From NCBI RefSeq assembly GCF_001187725.1, contig NZ_LGIQ01000016.1, forward strand, positions 50,868 through 114,867: a DNA stretch of 64,000 bases, in the 5' to 3' direction. The notes beneath the pieces were generated by a model, which was not told the DNA's origin, searched no databases, and worked only from the letters and a program-made list of their open reading frames with translations. Shown one piece after another: positions 24,890 to 33,863 of the stretch (its first letter is position 1; each line of letters opens with the position of its first letter). Made by a program: the position numbers and the translations under genes. This DNA comes from Brevibacillus reuszeri. GTDB taxonomy: Bacteria > Bacillota > Bacilli > Brevibacillales > Brevibacillaceae.

Positions 24890-25558
24890 TTACTCAGCAT
24901 AAACCGCGTCTGCTGTTGCTTGCTTCGCCAAAAAACGCAGCTCCAGCTCCCCACTCACAGACTGAAAGCTATGATCGATGCCTTCTTCTGGCAGATAGAC
25001 CGTGATGGCAAACGCTTTGTCGCCGCCTTCCTCAGTATGAAATGTATTCTCTGTGCCATTCACGTGTACTAGGCCAGGTGTTTCCTGATGCAGCTCGCGC
25101 ACCAGACCCTCGTAGATTTTGTCCTTGCCTTCCTCAATTCGTATGTGAAGGACTTCCTCCAGCTTTTGCGCACCGCCCGGCTTTTCGGAATCTTTGACCC
25201 TGGCTACGATTTTGTAGGAAAAGTCCAGATCACTTCCTCCTTTGGAAAGCGTCGCTTTCAGTTGACGAGCATCCCCCGGGATCATCCGGGATAGATCGAT
25301 AGACTGATTACCGCCTTGTACGACCTGCCACTCACTCCCCAGACTGCTTTTGGATATGTCCAGCAAACCAATGCGAAAAGGATTTCCGGAATCCTTGACC
25401 TCCTGCCACATCCAGCTGTACGTATTCGCAGGCTGCCCCCACAGTGTGCTGGCTACGCCAACCACAAAGAAACATCCGATTATCTGATCACGAACCAATC
25501 CCCAACCCACTCTGGATCGACGGCGTGATCGAGAGAGCCTGTCCGGCTTATTCCCCAT
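24890..25558 (-). CDS. TasA-like secreted protein
   Basis: A 222-residue protein with an Arg-rich cytosolic N-terminus, a signal or anchor helix (IIGCFFVVGVASTLWG, about residues 23-38) and a mature part with camelysin-like blocks: GLLDISKSS, IPGDARQLKATLSKGGSDLDFSYKI and FAITVYLPEE. It lacks the usual YAYF junction. The ATG at 25558 overlaps the stop of the upstream beta-helix gene by 11 bases, so I reject the longer frame. It is probably a minor fibre subunit or partner. Confidence 0.75.
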   Translation of the reverse strand: MGNKPDRLSRSRRRSRVGWGLVRDQIIGCFFVVGVASTLWGQPANTYSWMWQEVKDSGNPFRIGLLDISKSSLGSEWQVVQGGNQSIDLSRMIPGDARQLKATLSKGGSDLDFSYKIVARVKDSEKPGGAQKLEEVLHIRIEEGKDKIYEGLVRELHQETPGLVHVNGTENTFHTEEGGDKAFAITVYLPEEGIDHSFQSVSGELELRFLAKQATADAVYAE

Positions 25559-26870
25559 AGTTGTTGTTTTCCAGGTACACATCTGCTTTGTGCAGATGGA
25601 GAGCCAGCTTTGTCGCCTCGCCTTCGCCCTCTTTGATCTCCTTAAATCCGTCAATGCCATCACCTACCCGGACTCCGTCGCTATCTACTGCATGCTTGCT
25701 TACTTTGGTAAAGTCGTTATCGATGATTTGGATTTGCGATTGGTTGTCGTTTGCGATGACAACCGCATGTTCTACTCCACTAAAAATGTTATTGTCCACC
25801 ATAACCGCTTTGATCGTATCCGCGAGGACAATCGCTTGATTCCCTCCGTCAAATGTACTTTCTTTTACAGTCAAGCCTTCGAGGTAGCTGCCAGAATTGG
25901 TATCCTCATCACTTTTACTGTCAGTATGACTGCCTGAACCGGTTTGAATCGCGATATCGTAGCCAGCAAAGATGCAATTGCGGAAGCTGACATTGGACCC
26001 GACTAAAAGTCCCGTCCCACTGCCCTCAAATCGGATTCCTTCGAAAGCGGTTTGGCTGACCTCCAGCTCATCCGCACTGACGATAACCTTGCCCTCCTGA
26101 CCAGGGGCTGCTTTCCATGTAATGTTTTTGGGCAGATCCAATCCACTCAGGTCATACCTGCCTTCAGCCAGAATAAAGGTCATCCCTTTCTTGGCTTCGC
26201 CAGATGCAAGCTTGGCGTCTTCTTCCTTTTCGATCCGGTTTGCCAGCTTCCTCGTTTCCAAAAGAGACGTTCCGCTCAGATCATTTGGCGTAAAGGTCAT
26301 GACAGGACCGCTCTGGGCAAAGTAATCGCCGTTTTCCTGCTGGGTGGCGAGAAAACCAAAGTTGATCTCTGCCATTTTTTCCTGGACTTCATTCCCCGTG
26401 CTCTCCGGTAAATAGACCGTAAAATACAGCTGATCACTCGTGCCTTTTTCCAGCTCGGGAATAACCACGTTAGCCTGCGTCAACGACTGGACACGGCCAT
26501 GGTAGAGCAGGTGATCATCGCTGCCTCTTCTGATCTCTGCAACCAACTGATTGTATACGATATCGTCACCAACGCCTTTTTCAGCGAGCAAGGCGTACTT
26601 TACTGGCACATCGCTATTATTTTGAATACTCAGTGATTTTTGGACGCGTACTCCTGGCAAAAACGGCTGATCCTCTTTTGACTGAAAAGCAGCTAGACTT
26701 TGTCCCAGACTGATCTCGAGCTTGCCGACAGCAAAGGTATTTCCCGCTTCTGTTTGGCTTGTAAAGTATGCGTAAGTGCCAAAGCTGGTGCTCGCGGCAA
26801 TCGAACTAATCAAAGCCGTACCAACCAAAATCCGTCTCCACGGCCAATTTTTCATTTGCTCCCACTGCAT
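25548..26870 (-). CDS. TasA-like protein fused to a parallel beta-helix domain
   Basis: A 440-residue secreted protein. Residues 1-50 are a SipW-type signal ending in GTYAYFTSQTEAGNTFAVGKLEIS. Residues 50-175 are a TasA/camelysin-like domain. From about residue 225 the chain has repeated short strands (NVSFRNCIFAGYDIAIQTG, LTVKESTFDGGNQAIVLAD, AVMVDNNIFSGVEHAVVIAN, IQIIDNDFTKVSKHAVDSDG), a right-handed parallel beta-helix of the pectate-lyase-like type. That fold often binds polysaccharide, so it may link fibres to matrix sugar. It overlaps the sipW gene by 19 bases. Confidence 0.8.
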   Translation of the reverse strand: MQWEQMKNWPWRRILVGTALISSIAASTSFGTYAYFTSQTEAGNTFAVGKLEISLGQSLAAFQSKEDQPFLPGVRVQKSLSIQNNSDVPVKYALLAEKGVGDDIVYNQLVAEIRRGSDDHLLYHGRVQSLTQANVVIPELEKGTSDQLYFTVYLPESTGNEVQEKMAEINFGFLATQQENGDYFAQSGPVMTFTPNDLSGTSLLETRKLANRIEKEEDAKLASGEAKKGMTFILAEGRYDLSGLDLPKNITWKAAPGQEGKVIVSADELEVSQTAFEGIRFEGSGTGLLVGSNVSFRNCIFAGYDIAIQTGSGSHTDSKSDEDTNSGSYLEGLTVKESTFDGGNQAIVLADTIKAVMVDNNIFSGVEHAVVIANDNQSQIQIIDNDFTKVSKHAVDSDGVRVGDGIDGFKEIKEGEGEATKLALHLHKADVYLENNNYGE

Positions 26871-27412
26871 GATAGCTCCCCCTCAATCATCTCGGTCTGA
26901 ATCGGCTTCTGACTGCGTCTTTGCCTATACTGCAAGTAAAAGACATACACGAAAAAACTTGTTACAGACATGATCATCGTAATGGGTTCCTTTAACCCCT
27001 TTTGAATGCTTGCCGCATATGGAATCGTAAATACGACCTTTCCCACTAAACGGTTCGGGTCTGTCCATCCCCCATCAGACTCCAGGTTGGCATCTCCTTT
27101 TGTTTGGAGATAGCCATTATCCAGCCGCTGCACGACACGGTGCGTAATTAACGAACGCGACTGGTCATCCTTCCAATACGTCACTACATCACCCGGTTGC
27201 GGCACATCGCTTCTATACCGCGTGACGATGACCATATCCCCTGTGTGAATGGCAGGTGCCATACTTCCTGTCAAAACAGATAGCACCCTCCAGTCTCCTG
27301 CCCCTGGCATACCATCAGAATTGAACCGGCTACTCGCGTAAAGAAACAGATTCAGCAAGATAAAAATAGCGAGCAATATGATAACACCCTGCTTCACTAA
27401 GCGAATTCCCAC
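26852..27412 (-). CDS. SipW-type signal peptidase I, second copy
   Basis: A signal peptidase I of the SipW class, 186 residues from the GTG at 27412, which has GAGG 8 bases upstream; a GTG three codons earlier overlaps the ribosome site. Catalytic Ser50 is in LTGSMAP and His91 in LITHRV, with PGDVVTYW and TKGDANLESDGG. Membrane helices lie at about residues 7-27 and 145-165. It differs clearly from the SipW at 23492, so the two may serve different substrates. It is the first gene of the fibre operon. Confidence 0.9.
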   Translation of the reverse strand: MGIRLVKQGVIILLAIFILLNLFLYASSRFNSDGMPGAGDWRVLSVLTGSMAPAIHTGDMVIVTRYRSDVPQPGDVVTYWKDDQSRSLITHRVVQRLDNGYLQTKGDANLESDGGWTDPNRLVGKVVFTIPYAASIQKGLKEPITMIMSVTSFFVYVFYLQYRQRRSQKPIQTEMIEGELSCSGSK

Positions 27413-27549
27413 TCCGACCACCTCTTTGTTTCATTGTACGTGACAGGTCATCCCTTATCTTCCACCACTGGAAGGACTGCCGTCCCTCAAAAGGAGGAAG
27501 ATTTTTACCATCCAGAATGAGCTCGTCTCATACTGAAGGATGAGGAGGA

Positions 27550-27585
27550 ACGAAAAAAAACTGCCTCGGGGGCAGTCTCGTTTTT
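27550..27585 (-). terminator. Terminator of the zinc-ribbon gene
   Basis: ACTGCC and GGCAGT pair around a CG-rich loop. On the minus strand the stem is followed by eight T residues. It lies directly after the stop at 27584. Confidence 0.8.
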
Positions 27586-27781
27586 ATGCGGTATCTTCTT
27601 CAGCAGGTTGTACCAGCTGTAATCGCTTCGGTATGGTTGGACGAACAACGATGATCCTTTGGGTGACTGGAGAGGCTGTAAGCAGCGTGATATCTTTGCC
27701 GCAATACGGACAAATCCATTGGTACCAATCGCCGCTACTATAGGAATTTCGATCGCAATTCTTACATTTTTTCTGCATCAA
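27584..27781 (-). CDS. Small zinc-ribbon protein
   Basis: A roughly 65-residue protein with two Cys pairs, CKNC and CPYC, spaced as in a zinc ribbon, and a C-terminal half rich in Val, Ile and Pro without known motif. Function is unknown. GGAGG best fits the TTG at 27781 (8 bases); ATGs at 27787 and 27778 are alternatives. It lies between the HD-GYP-like gene and the fibre cluster, on the same strand. Confidence 0.65.
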   Translation of the reverse strand: MMQKKCKNCDRNSYSSGDWYQWICPYCGKDITLLTASPVTQRIIVVRPTIPKRLQLVQPAEEDTA

Positions 27782-27874
27782 ACTCATCCCCTCCCCATAC
27801 CTCTACTCTATCCATCCCGTCCCTTTACGTACATCGGGAGCCGGAACCATTGTATCTAGCCATCAGGATGAGAT

Positions 27875-29029
27875 TCATCCCACCATGGAAGGAGCTTTGG
27901 ATACAAGAGTTGGTGACTGAATCTGCACTGCAACAGCAAACGCGCGCACTACCTTTTCATCGTAAGAAGTACCAGCCATCGCGCAAATTTCGTCAAACGC
28001 CTCTTCCAATGTCACGATTTCACGATAAGAGCGCGCAGTCGTCATCGCCAAATAGCACTCCACCAGTCCCAAAATTTGCGGTAGCAGGGAAACCTCCTCG
28101 CCTTTTCGCTTATGCGGATATCCTGTGCCGTCAAATCGCTCATGGTGATTCTCCAGCGCTTGAATCACACGCGCAAATGCCGGGTCATCTCCAAACATTT
28201 CCCGCCCAAAATGACAGTGCTCCTGAATAATCTGGAATTCGAAAGCCGTCAGCTTCTCATGCGTCTCAAAAACATAATCAGGCCATTTGATCCTGCTCAC
28301 ATAATGCAGCAGCGAGAGCAGCTTGATTTCCCAATCCGTAACCTCTTCGTTCGGAAATTCTCGGAGTATCCGCTTCATCAGGCGGCTCATCTGATCGATT
28401 TCCCTGCTGCTGGTCTGCGTCTTCCTCTCTACGATGGGGACAAGCGTATTGAGCAAAGTGATGGCGTATTCCCGGTTGTACGCCTCTTGGGAGCGTTTTG
28501 TATCGTGCATGATTTTATTTACTGTACCGTATCCCAGCCATGCACAAATGGCGCTGGCTGCCGCCAGAATCAGATAAAAGACCGTAGCAAGACTGAAGGC
28601 CTGACTATATCCTGTACCCAGCGACAACACGTAAAGGATATAACTGACAGTTCCCCATACCCACAACAAGACCTTATCGTGAAAAAAGCTGAGAAAGATC
28701 GGATAGAGCAAAAATACGAACCAGGCGTTTGCAATCTGGTGCGGGTTGTATAAGCATAAAAATAATATCAGGGAAACACCTAGAAAGGATGACACGTGAT
28801 ACGAGCTAGTCTCTGTCATGACATAGCGCTTATGCAAGGCATAAACGGTCCAGGCAACCGCTGCACAAACGATGAGGCCTGCCCTTACTGTCCAGTTGGA
28901 CATGACAAGACCCAAAGCGTGCAAAGCTACAGCAAACAATGCATCGATACTGACTAAAATAGATACCCAGTAAAACATGGAATCCGCCAGATACTCCGCG
29001 TGATTTCTGTTTTTCCTTCGCAGTTTCAT
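27875..29029 (-). CDS. Membrane HD-GYP-like protein with degenerate HD motif
   Basis: A 384-residue protein with about six membrane segments in residues 15-185 and a C-terminal HD-GYP-type domain. The GYP half is well kept (ENHHERFDGTGYPHKRKGEEV near residue 295, then AMTTARSYRE). The first half is not: where active enzymes have HDIGK, this one has LHYVSRIKW, and VADxxDA has become LVECYLA. It is therefore probably not an active cyclic-di-GMP phosphodiesterase but may bind the nucleotide or signal structurally. I use the ATG at 29029, 5 bases after GGGAG. It lies downstream of the two-component pair. Confidence 0.8.
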   Translation of the reverse strand: MKLRRKNRNHAEYLADSMFYWVSILVSIDALFAVALHALGLVMSNWTVRAGLIVCAAVAWTVYALHKRYVMTETSSYHVSSFLGVSLILFLCLYNPHQIANAWFVFLLYPIFLSFFHDKVLLWVWGTVSYILYVLSLGTGYSQAFSLATVFYLILAAASAICAWLGYGTVNKIMHDTKRSQEAYNREYAITLLNTLVPIVERKTQTSSREIDQMSRLMKRILREFPNEEVTDWEIKLLSLLHYVSRIKWPDYVFETHEKLTAFEFQIIQEHCHFGREMFGDDPAFARVIQALENHHERFDGTGYPHKRKGEEVSLLPQILGLVECYLAMTTARSYREIVTLEEAFDEICAMAGTSYDEKVVRAFAVAVQIQSPTLVSKAPSMVG

Positions 29030-29073
29030 CGGCACTCCCTCTTCACCATTTTTCCACGTAATGAAACGAAAGA

Positions 29074-29700
29074 TTATTTACGTGGTACTTTGACCAGACC
29101 TTTCTTAAGCGCATACAGAACAGCCTGTGATCGGTTGGGTTGTCCCGTTTTTCGTAGGATGCTGCTGACATGTGTTTTCACGGTAGCTTCTGAGATGTAC
29201 AGCTGCTGTGCAATCTCTGCGTTACTCAGGTTCTCGACAATCAACTCGAAGATCTCCTGCTCGCGATCCGTAAAAGAAATTTCGAGCCTATCTTTCTTTT
29301 TTTGCTGGAGCTTGGATTGGAAGCAAGAGTAACCCATCATCACCATATCCATCGTACTCAAAATTTGCTCTGGCGCTGTGTCCTTCATGATGTAGCCATC
29401 TACATTCGCTTCCAGAGCGCGAAAGACATCCTCGCTTTCATCAAAGGCTGTCAGAATCAACAGCTTGATATCGGGTAGCTGCTCTTTTAACACTTTGCAG
29501 CTGTCTATAACCGAAGCCCCGGGCATTTTCAAATCAGATACGATCAAATCAGGCTTTAGGGCAAGCGCCTTGGTCACCAGCTCGTCTCCATCGCTCGCCT
29601 CATCAACCACGACGTAGCGAGGTGAGCTTTCCAGAATCATTTTCAAACCTTCACGCACAATCCAATGATCATCAACCAATAAAAGCCTTACATTATCCAT
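29074..29700 (-). CDS. NarL/FixJ-type response regulator
   Basis: A 208-residue DNA-binding regulator. The receiver domain (1-120) has the acidic pair Asp10-Asp11 and phosphoacceptor Asp56 (IVSDLKMPG). The LuxR-type helix-turn-helix is at about residues 143-205 (SNAEIAQQLYISEATVKTHV). It overlaps the sensor kinase gene by 8 bases, so the pair forms one two-component system. Target genes are unknown; the neighbouring HD-GYP-like gene is a candidate. Confidence 0.94.
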   Translation of the reverse strand: MDNVRLLLVDDHWIVREGLKMILESSPRYVVVDEASDGDELVTKALALKPDLIVSDLKMPGASVIDSCKVLKEQLPDIKLLILTAFDESEDVFRALEANVDGYIMKDTAPEQILSTMDMVMMGYSCFQSKLQQKKKDRLEISFTDREQEIFELIVENLSNAEIAQQLYISEATVKTHVSSILRKTGQPNRSQAVLYALKKGLVKVPRK

Positions 29701-31261
29701 ATCTCTCCACTCCCCTCCTCGGGATTATCGCCAGCACCTCTGTTCCTGCATCAGGCTGAGATCGGATCTGGAAGGTCCCTCCCACCTGCATGATCCGCTC
29801 TTTCATCCCGATAACGCCAAACGTCTTTTCTCCCGACGCCTCTTCTGGCAAAAACCCGATACCGTCATCCTTGATCCGTACCTTTACCTGCAGCGATGAT
29901 GCTTCCATCGAAACAGACAAGCTTTGCGCCTGTGCATGCTTGACTACATTTGCCGCAGCCTCTTCTACCAAGCGATAAATCGCATCCTGGACCTGCAAAT
30001 CCTCGTCGATTGCGTGTCCTTTGGCACTAAACCGAATTTGCAAATTAGAGCCAGCCCCCATGCGCTCTAGCAGTTGCTCGATTGCCTCTGCGATTTGCTC
30101 CGATTCCCGAAACTCTCGTAAATGTGTGATCGTTTGACGTACTTCTTGATGACACCACTTGACATGCTCCTCAATCAGTTCCAAACGTTCTGTCAGTTGC
30201 TTCGTGACCTCTGCTGGCATGGAACGCTTTAATTGAAAAAGCTGTGCGGATAAAAAGAACAATTGCTGCGCAAGTCCGTCATGCATATCCTGCGCCAGCT
30301 TTTTTCGCATTTCCTTGTGCAGAGACTGGGCAAGCTCGTAGCGCGCACGGCTTTGTTTTCTCTGCTGGCAAACGATCGCCGCTACTCCCTTTAGCAATAG
30401 CCGATCAACTCGATTCAAATCGTTTTTCGACGATAGCGAAAATATCAGCCACCCCCATGTTTCACCATCCAGTCGAAGCGGCATGCATGCGTATGTATCC
30501 TCCTGCCCCGCATAGTCAACGAATTGCCGAATGGACAATCGTTTCCACTCCTGGGCACCGGCATCTAGCAACGTATTGAGAAAATATTCTCTCTTCCAAT
30601 CCCCGTCCACGTCATTTTCTTGGTAGAGGCATAAATACGCTTGCTCACACCGATAGACGCGTCGAATCATTTGCTCGGTATAGGCGCACAGATTCAGCTC
30701 GGGGACAGATGCAACCTTTCTCATAAACAGGTAAAGGTGAAAGCATTTTGCATAAAGCAGCTTCATCATTCTCAACAGCGTGAGTGAGACAAAAATAACA
30801 CTGATCCAGATCGTAATATCAAGAAGCAAGCGAAGTTGGTCGAGTTTGGTTGGGGGAAGGATCATACCAAAGGAATGATATTCAGGGAGGAGCGAGGCGG
30901 CAAGGAAGAACGAACCAAGAATAAATAGCACCTGCTCTATCCGTAAAACGATCATCAGCCACAGCATCGTTGTGTACACATAGAGCATAAACGGACTGCT
31001 CCACTTGCCCGTCTGGACAATAAAGAACAGGGCTATTGCCATATCTACCAGCCCTAGCAAAAACCACGATCGTTCTGGAATCGCATAGCACAGAATCACA
31101 ATGTATAGAGAACAAACGATCACGAAAATCATCAACAAACCGTAGTTCCAGGTAGGCTCGTCCAGATAAAAAAAGAAAAAAGCCAATAGAAGCACCCATT
31201 GGAAAAAGTACATCACCAGTCTTATTTCTTTCAGCAGTCGAATCATAGAGCTTTGCTCCAT
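29693..31261 (-). CDS. Sensor histidine kinase (HisKA_3 type)
   Basis: A 522-residue membrane kinase paired with the response regulator at 29074. Residues 15-170 hold about five to six membrane segments with almost no outer loops, so it may sense something within the membrane. Residues 190-300 look like a GAF-type domain. The phosphorylated His is His327 (AQDMHDGLAQQL), and the ATPase part shows EEAAANVVKHA, DDGIGF and GVIGMKERI. Two start codons are possible, five codons apart. The signal is unknown. Confidence 0.93.
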   Translation of the reverse strand: MEQSSMIRLLKEIRLVMYFFQWVLLLAFFFFYLDEPTWNYGLLMIFVIVCSLYIVILCYAIPERSWFLLGLVDMAIALFFIVQTGKWSSPFMLYVYTTMLWLMIVLRIEQVLFILGSFFLAASLLPEYHSFGMILPPTKLDQLRLLLDITIWISVIFVSLTLLRMMKLLYAKCFHLYLFMRKVASVPELNLCAYTEQMIRRVYRCEQAYLCLYQENDVDGDWKREYFLNTLLDAGAQEWKRLSIRQFVDYAGQEDTYACMPLRLDGETWGWLIFSLSSKNDLNRVDRLLLKGVAAIVCQQRKQSRARYELAQSLHKEMRKKLAQDMHDGLAQQLFFLSAQLFQLKRSMPAEVTKQLTERLELIEEHVKWCHQEVRQTITHLREFRESEQIAEAIEQLLERMGAGSNLQIRFSAKGHAIDEDLQVQDAIYRLVEEAAANVVKHAQAQSLSVSMEASSLQVKVRIKDDGIGFLPEEASGEKTFGVIGMKERIMQVGGTFQIRSQPDAGTEVLAIIPRRGVERYG

Positions 31262-31430
31262 TCCTCTTTGTCAAAATAAATCAAAAAATATAAAGTAATC
31301 GTACTTCACCTGCGTACACAAAGACAATGTGTGAAAAATGTCGAATAATAAGACTCCACACCTCCTGTTGAATAAAAACCCTCTTGTTTAGAGCATTCGA
31401 TGCTTTCCTCCCAAAGCTGCAAATCTACAA

Positions 31431-31461
31431 ATTCGAAAATAATTGAATACATCATTCGAAT
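31431..31461 (+). promoter_or_regulatory. Inverted repeat upstream of the ArsR-type gene
   Basis: ATTCGAA (31431-31437) is mirrored by TTCGAAT (31455-31461) with a 17-base spacer. It lies 43 bases before the start codon at 31505, a likely place for autoregulation by the winged-helix product. Confidence 0.4.
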
Positions 31462-31504
31462 ATTTTATAATTCTCTTATATCGATTTGGAAAGGAAATCC
31501 AATC

Positions 31505-32563
31505 ATGAATATCCTGAACATTGGTAGTGAACGTACCACCTATCATGTCGAGCTGGCTTTTTCCCCACTCTTTGAAGCCGCTCTCGGCATTGCAGCCGTT
31601 ACATACGATGATATTCGACCAACTCTGGAACAACCGGCAGAATACTGGGAGCAGCTGGTAAAAGAGCTTGATCCCGCCGTACAGCGCGAATTGGACTACG
31701 CTAAGCAATACAATACGTGGAAAACGTTGCTGCAATTACTCCACCAGCGTTCGTTTGCTGATTTGTCATCCTTTCTTTCCTACATCACAGAATTATCCCC
31801 CGCGGAGCTGCGCTACCAAGCACTTCCCTACCTGGGTGATGAGCTGCAAATCGTCCGTCATCAGGCTGCAAGCGGAAAGAAATCCGCGATACTTGCCTTG
31901 CAGAACGCCTGCTCTTCCCACCTCTTTTTCCCGGCCTATATTGCTCATATCGCCTACGTGGAGCAGGAGACCTTACGCAATCATTTGCTACTCCTGATGA
32001 AAGGCTGGTATGACGCACACATCAAGCCGCGACAAACTGACATCAACCGCATCCTGGAGCGTGACTTCACGTATAAAAAAGCCATGCGGGACAAGCTCTC
32101 TGCCGAAGCCTTCGTCGAATGGGCGACGCATGGCAGCTATCCGCCAGAGCCAGCCATCACCCGTGTATTGCTGATCCCGCACGTCATTTACCGCCCCTGG
32201 ACCATTCACGCAAACGACGTGGGGACCAAAATTTTCTACTATCCGGTAGCAGACGACAGCCTGCATGACAGCACAGATCCATACCGTCCTCCACAGACTC
32301 TGGTGCAGACATTAAAAGTGTTGGGAGATGAGCACCGCCTGCGTCTGGTCAAAATGCTGTCAGAAAAAGAATTGAGCCTGCAAGAACTGACAGAACGACT
32401 AGGTGGAGCCAAATCGACAGTGCACCACCACCTGTCCTTGCTGCGCTCCGCATACTTAGTCGAGAGCAAAGAAAATAAATACAGATTAAAGCGCGAAGCA
32501 TTGGATAAAATGCCTGCTCTGCTGCAACAATTTTTGGGGGACCGAGCTGATGAAGGGCACTGA
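31505..32563 (+). CDS. ArsR-type winged-helix regulator with large N-terminal domain
   Basis: A 352-residue protein whose C-terminal 80 residues are an ArsR-like winged helix (VLGDEHRLRLVKMLSEKELSLQELTERL, then STVHHHLSLLRSA). The roughly 260-residue N-terminal region is a domain I cannot name, similar in layout to the regulator at 37502. I use the ATG at 31505 with AAAGGA upstream. It overlaps the MFS gene by 14 bases, so it probably controls that exporter. It lacks the Cys metal-binding motifs of classical ArsR. Confidence 0.85.
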   Translation: MNILNIGSERTTYHVELAFSPLFEAALGIAAVTYDDIRPTLEQPAEYWEQLVKELDPAVQRELDYAKQYNTWKTLLQLLHQRSFADLSSFLSYITELSPAELRYQALPYLGDELQIVRHQAASGKKSAILALQNACSSHLFFPAYIAHIAYVEQETLRNHLLLLMKGWYDAHIKPRQTDINRILERDFTYKKAMRDKLSAEAFVEWATHGSYPPEPAITRVLLIPHVIYRPWTIHANDVGTKIFYYPVADDSLHDSTDPYRPPQTLVQTLKVLGDEHRLRLVKMLSEKELSLQELTERLGGAKSTVHHHLSLLRSAYLVESKENKYRLKREALDKMPALLQQFLGDRADEGH

Positions 32564-33797
32564 GCAATCCGTTTCTGTTTGGCGCTTGCGCTCGTATCGC
32601 CTGATTTTGTTCGGTCAACTCATCTCGGAGCTAGGGGCTTCACTTGGCACATTAGCCTCTAGCTGGCTGATCTACCAAGCAACAGGCTCCGAGGCTGCTG
32701 TCGGCGGAATGTGGCTCCTTTACTTCCTGCCTTCCCTCGCCTTACAGCTCATCATCGGTCCTTATCTCGATCGTTTCGACAAAAAGCGAGTCATGGTCTT
32801 TTCACAATGGGTGAGAAGCGGCGCTTTTGGGCTGGCCGTTGGGGCCATTCTTATCCAGCCGGATGCGTTATGGCCGTTGTATCTCATCTCCTTGATCAAT
32901 GGCTTGATCCAACCGCTCTACGTTCCTGCCAGTCAGTCACTGTTGCCCTCCCTTGTTCATAGTGATAGCCTGGTGAAGGCAAATGCCTATTTAGACAGCG
33001 CCTTGCGAATCGCCATGATCACTGGTCCACCTCTGGGCGGGCTGCTTGTAGCATGGATCGGGGGTACAGCTGTCATCGCCTTGGTGGCGTTCAGCTACGC
33101 TCTGAGTGGCGGACTTTTACTCATGTGTCAAAGCAATCCGGTAGCGGCTCGTCCCACACAGTCATGGCTTGCCATGTTTCGCGAGGGACTGGCTGTATTT
33201 TCCGAAAAGCCGCTTCTGCTCTGGCTCAGTATTTATGCCGCCCTCGTTCAATTCGCTGTCGGCATTACACTCGTTCTCAACCTACCGTATATAACGGCTG
33301 AGCTGCATGGGTCGTCCTTTCACGTTGGACTGTTTCTCGCCGGGTACCCTTTTGGCTATTTGTTTGGCTCTCTCGTTGTTCCCCGAATGAGTGGACGATT
33401 CGAGCAGCACATCATCATGTTAGGCTCGCTTGCGATTGGAGGCGCTACGTTTATTGCGCTGGGCTTTACGCACAATTTGTGGCTGGCGATTGGGATCGAA
33501 ATCCTGTCCGGTCTGTTTGCTCCCTTTTTTCATGTGCATAGTACCAGCCTGTATCAACGTTTTGTACCTGCTCATCTGATGGGACGCGTGTTTTCTGTCA
33601 GACTGTTGATCCTACGTGCAACCATGCCACTCGGAATATGGACAGGTGGGCAGCTCGGTGATTCGCTAGGGCCTCGTCCGCTCTTTATGTGGATGGGCGC
33701 CCTGATCGTAGGAGCTTCCTTATTCGGACTTCTTTTTCAAAAATTTGCAAAAAAATCTGCATTGCAGAAAATAGATGAAGGAACGGGCGCTTTTTAA
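32550..33797 (+). CDS. MFS transporter, coupled to the ArsR-type regulator
   Basis: A 415-residue membrane protein of the MFS_3 (enterobactin-exporter-like) type with about twelve segments. Motifs include SELGASLGTLASSWLIYQATGS in segment one, LDRFDKKRVMV in the A-loop, and PLGIWTGGQLGD late. Its start overlaps the regulator by 14 bases. It probably exports a toxic compound or metabolite sensed by that regulator, which is inference. No clear terminator separates it from the MoxR gene 66 bases on. Confidence 0.88.
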   Translation: MKGTEQSVSVWRLRSYRLILFGQLISELGASLGTLASSWLIYQATGSEAAVGGMWLLYFLPSLALQLIIGPYLDRFDKKRVMVFSQWVRSGAFGLAVGAILIQPDALWPLYLISLINGLIQPLYVPASQSLLPSLVHSDSLVKANAYLDSALRIAMITGPPLGGLLVAWIGGTAVIALVAFSYALSGGLLLMCQSNPVAARPTQSWLAMFREGLAVFSEKPLLLWLSIYAALVQFAVGITLVLNLPYITAELHGSSFHVGLFLAGYPFGYLFGSLVVPRMSGRFEQHIIMLGSLAIGGATFIALGFTHNLWLAIGIEILSGLFAPFFHVHSTSLYQRFVPAHLMGRVFSVRLLILRATMPLGIWTGGQLGDSLGPRPLFMWMGALIVGASLFGLLFQKFAKKSALQKIDEGTGAF

Positions 33798-33863
33798 TAG
33801 AAGATTTTTAGACGGTACAGAAGTTTTTCACAGCCTTTCATCTCAATTATCTAAAGGAGAATT

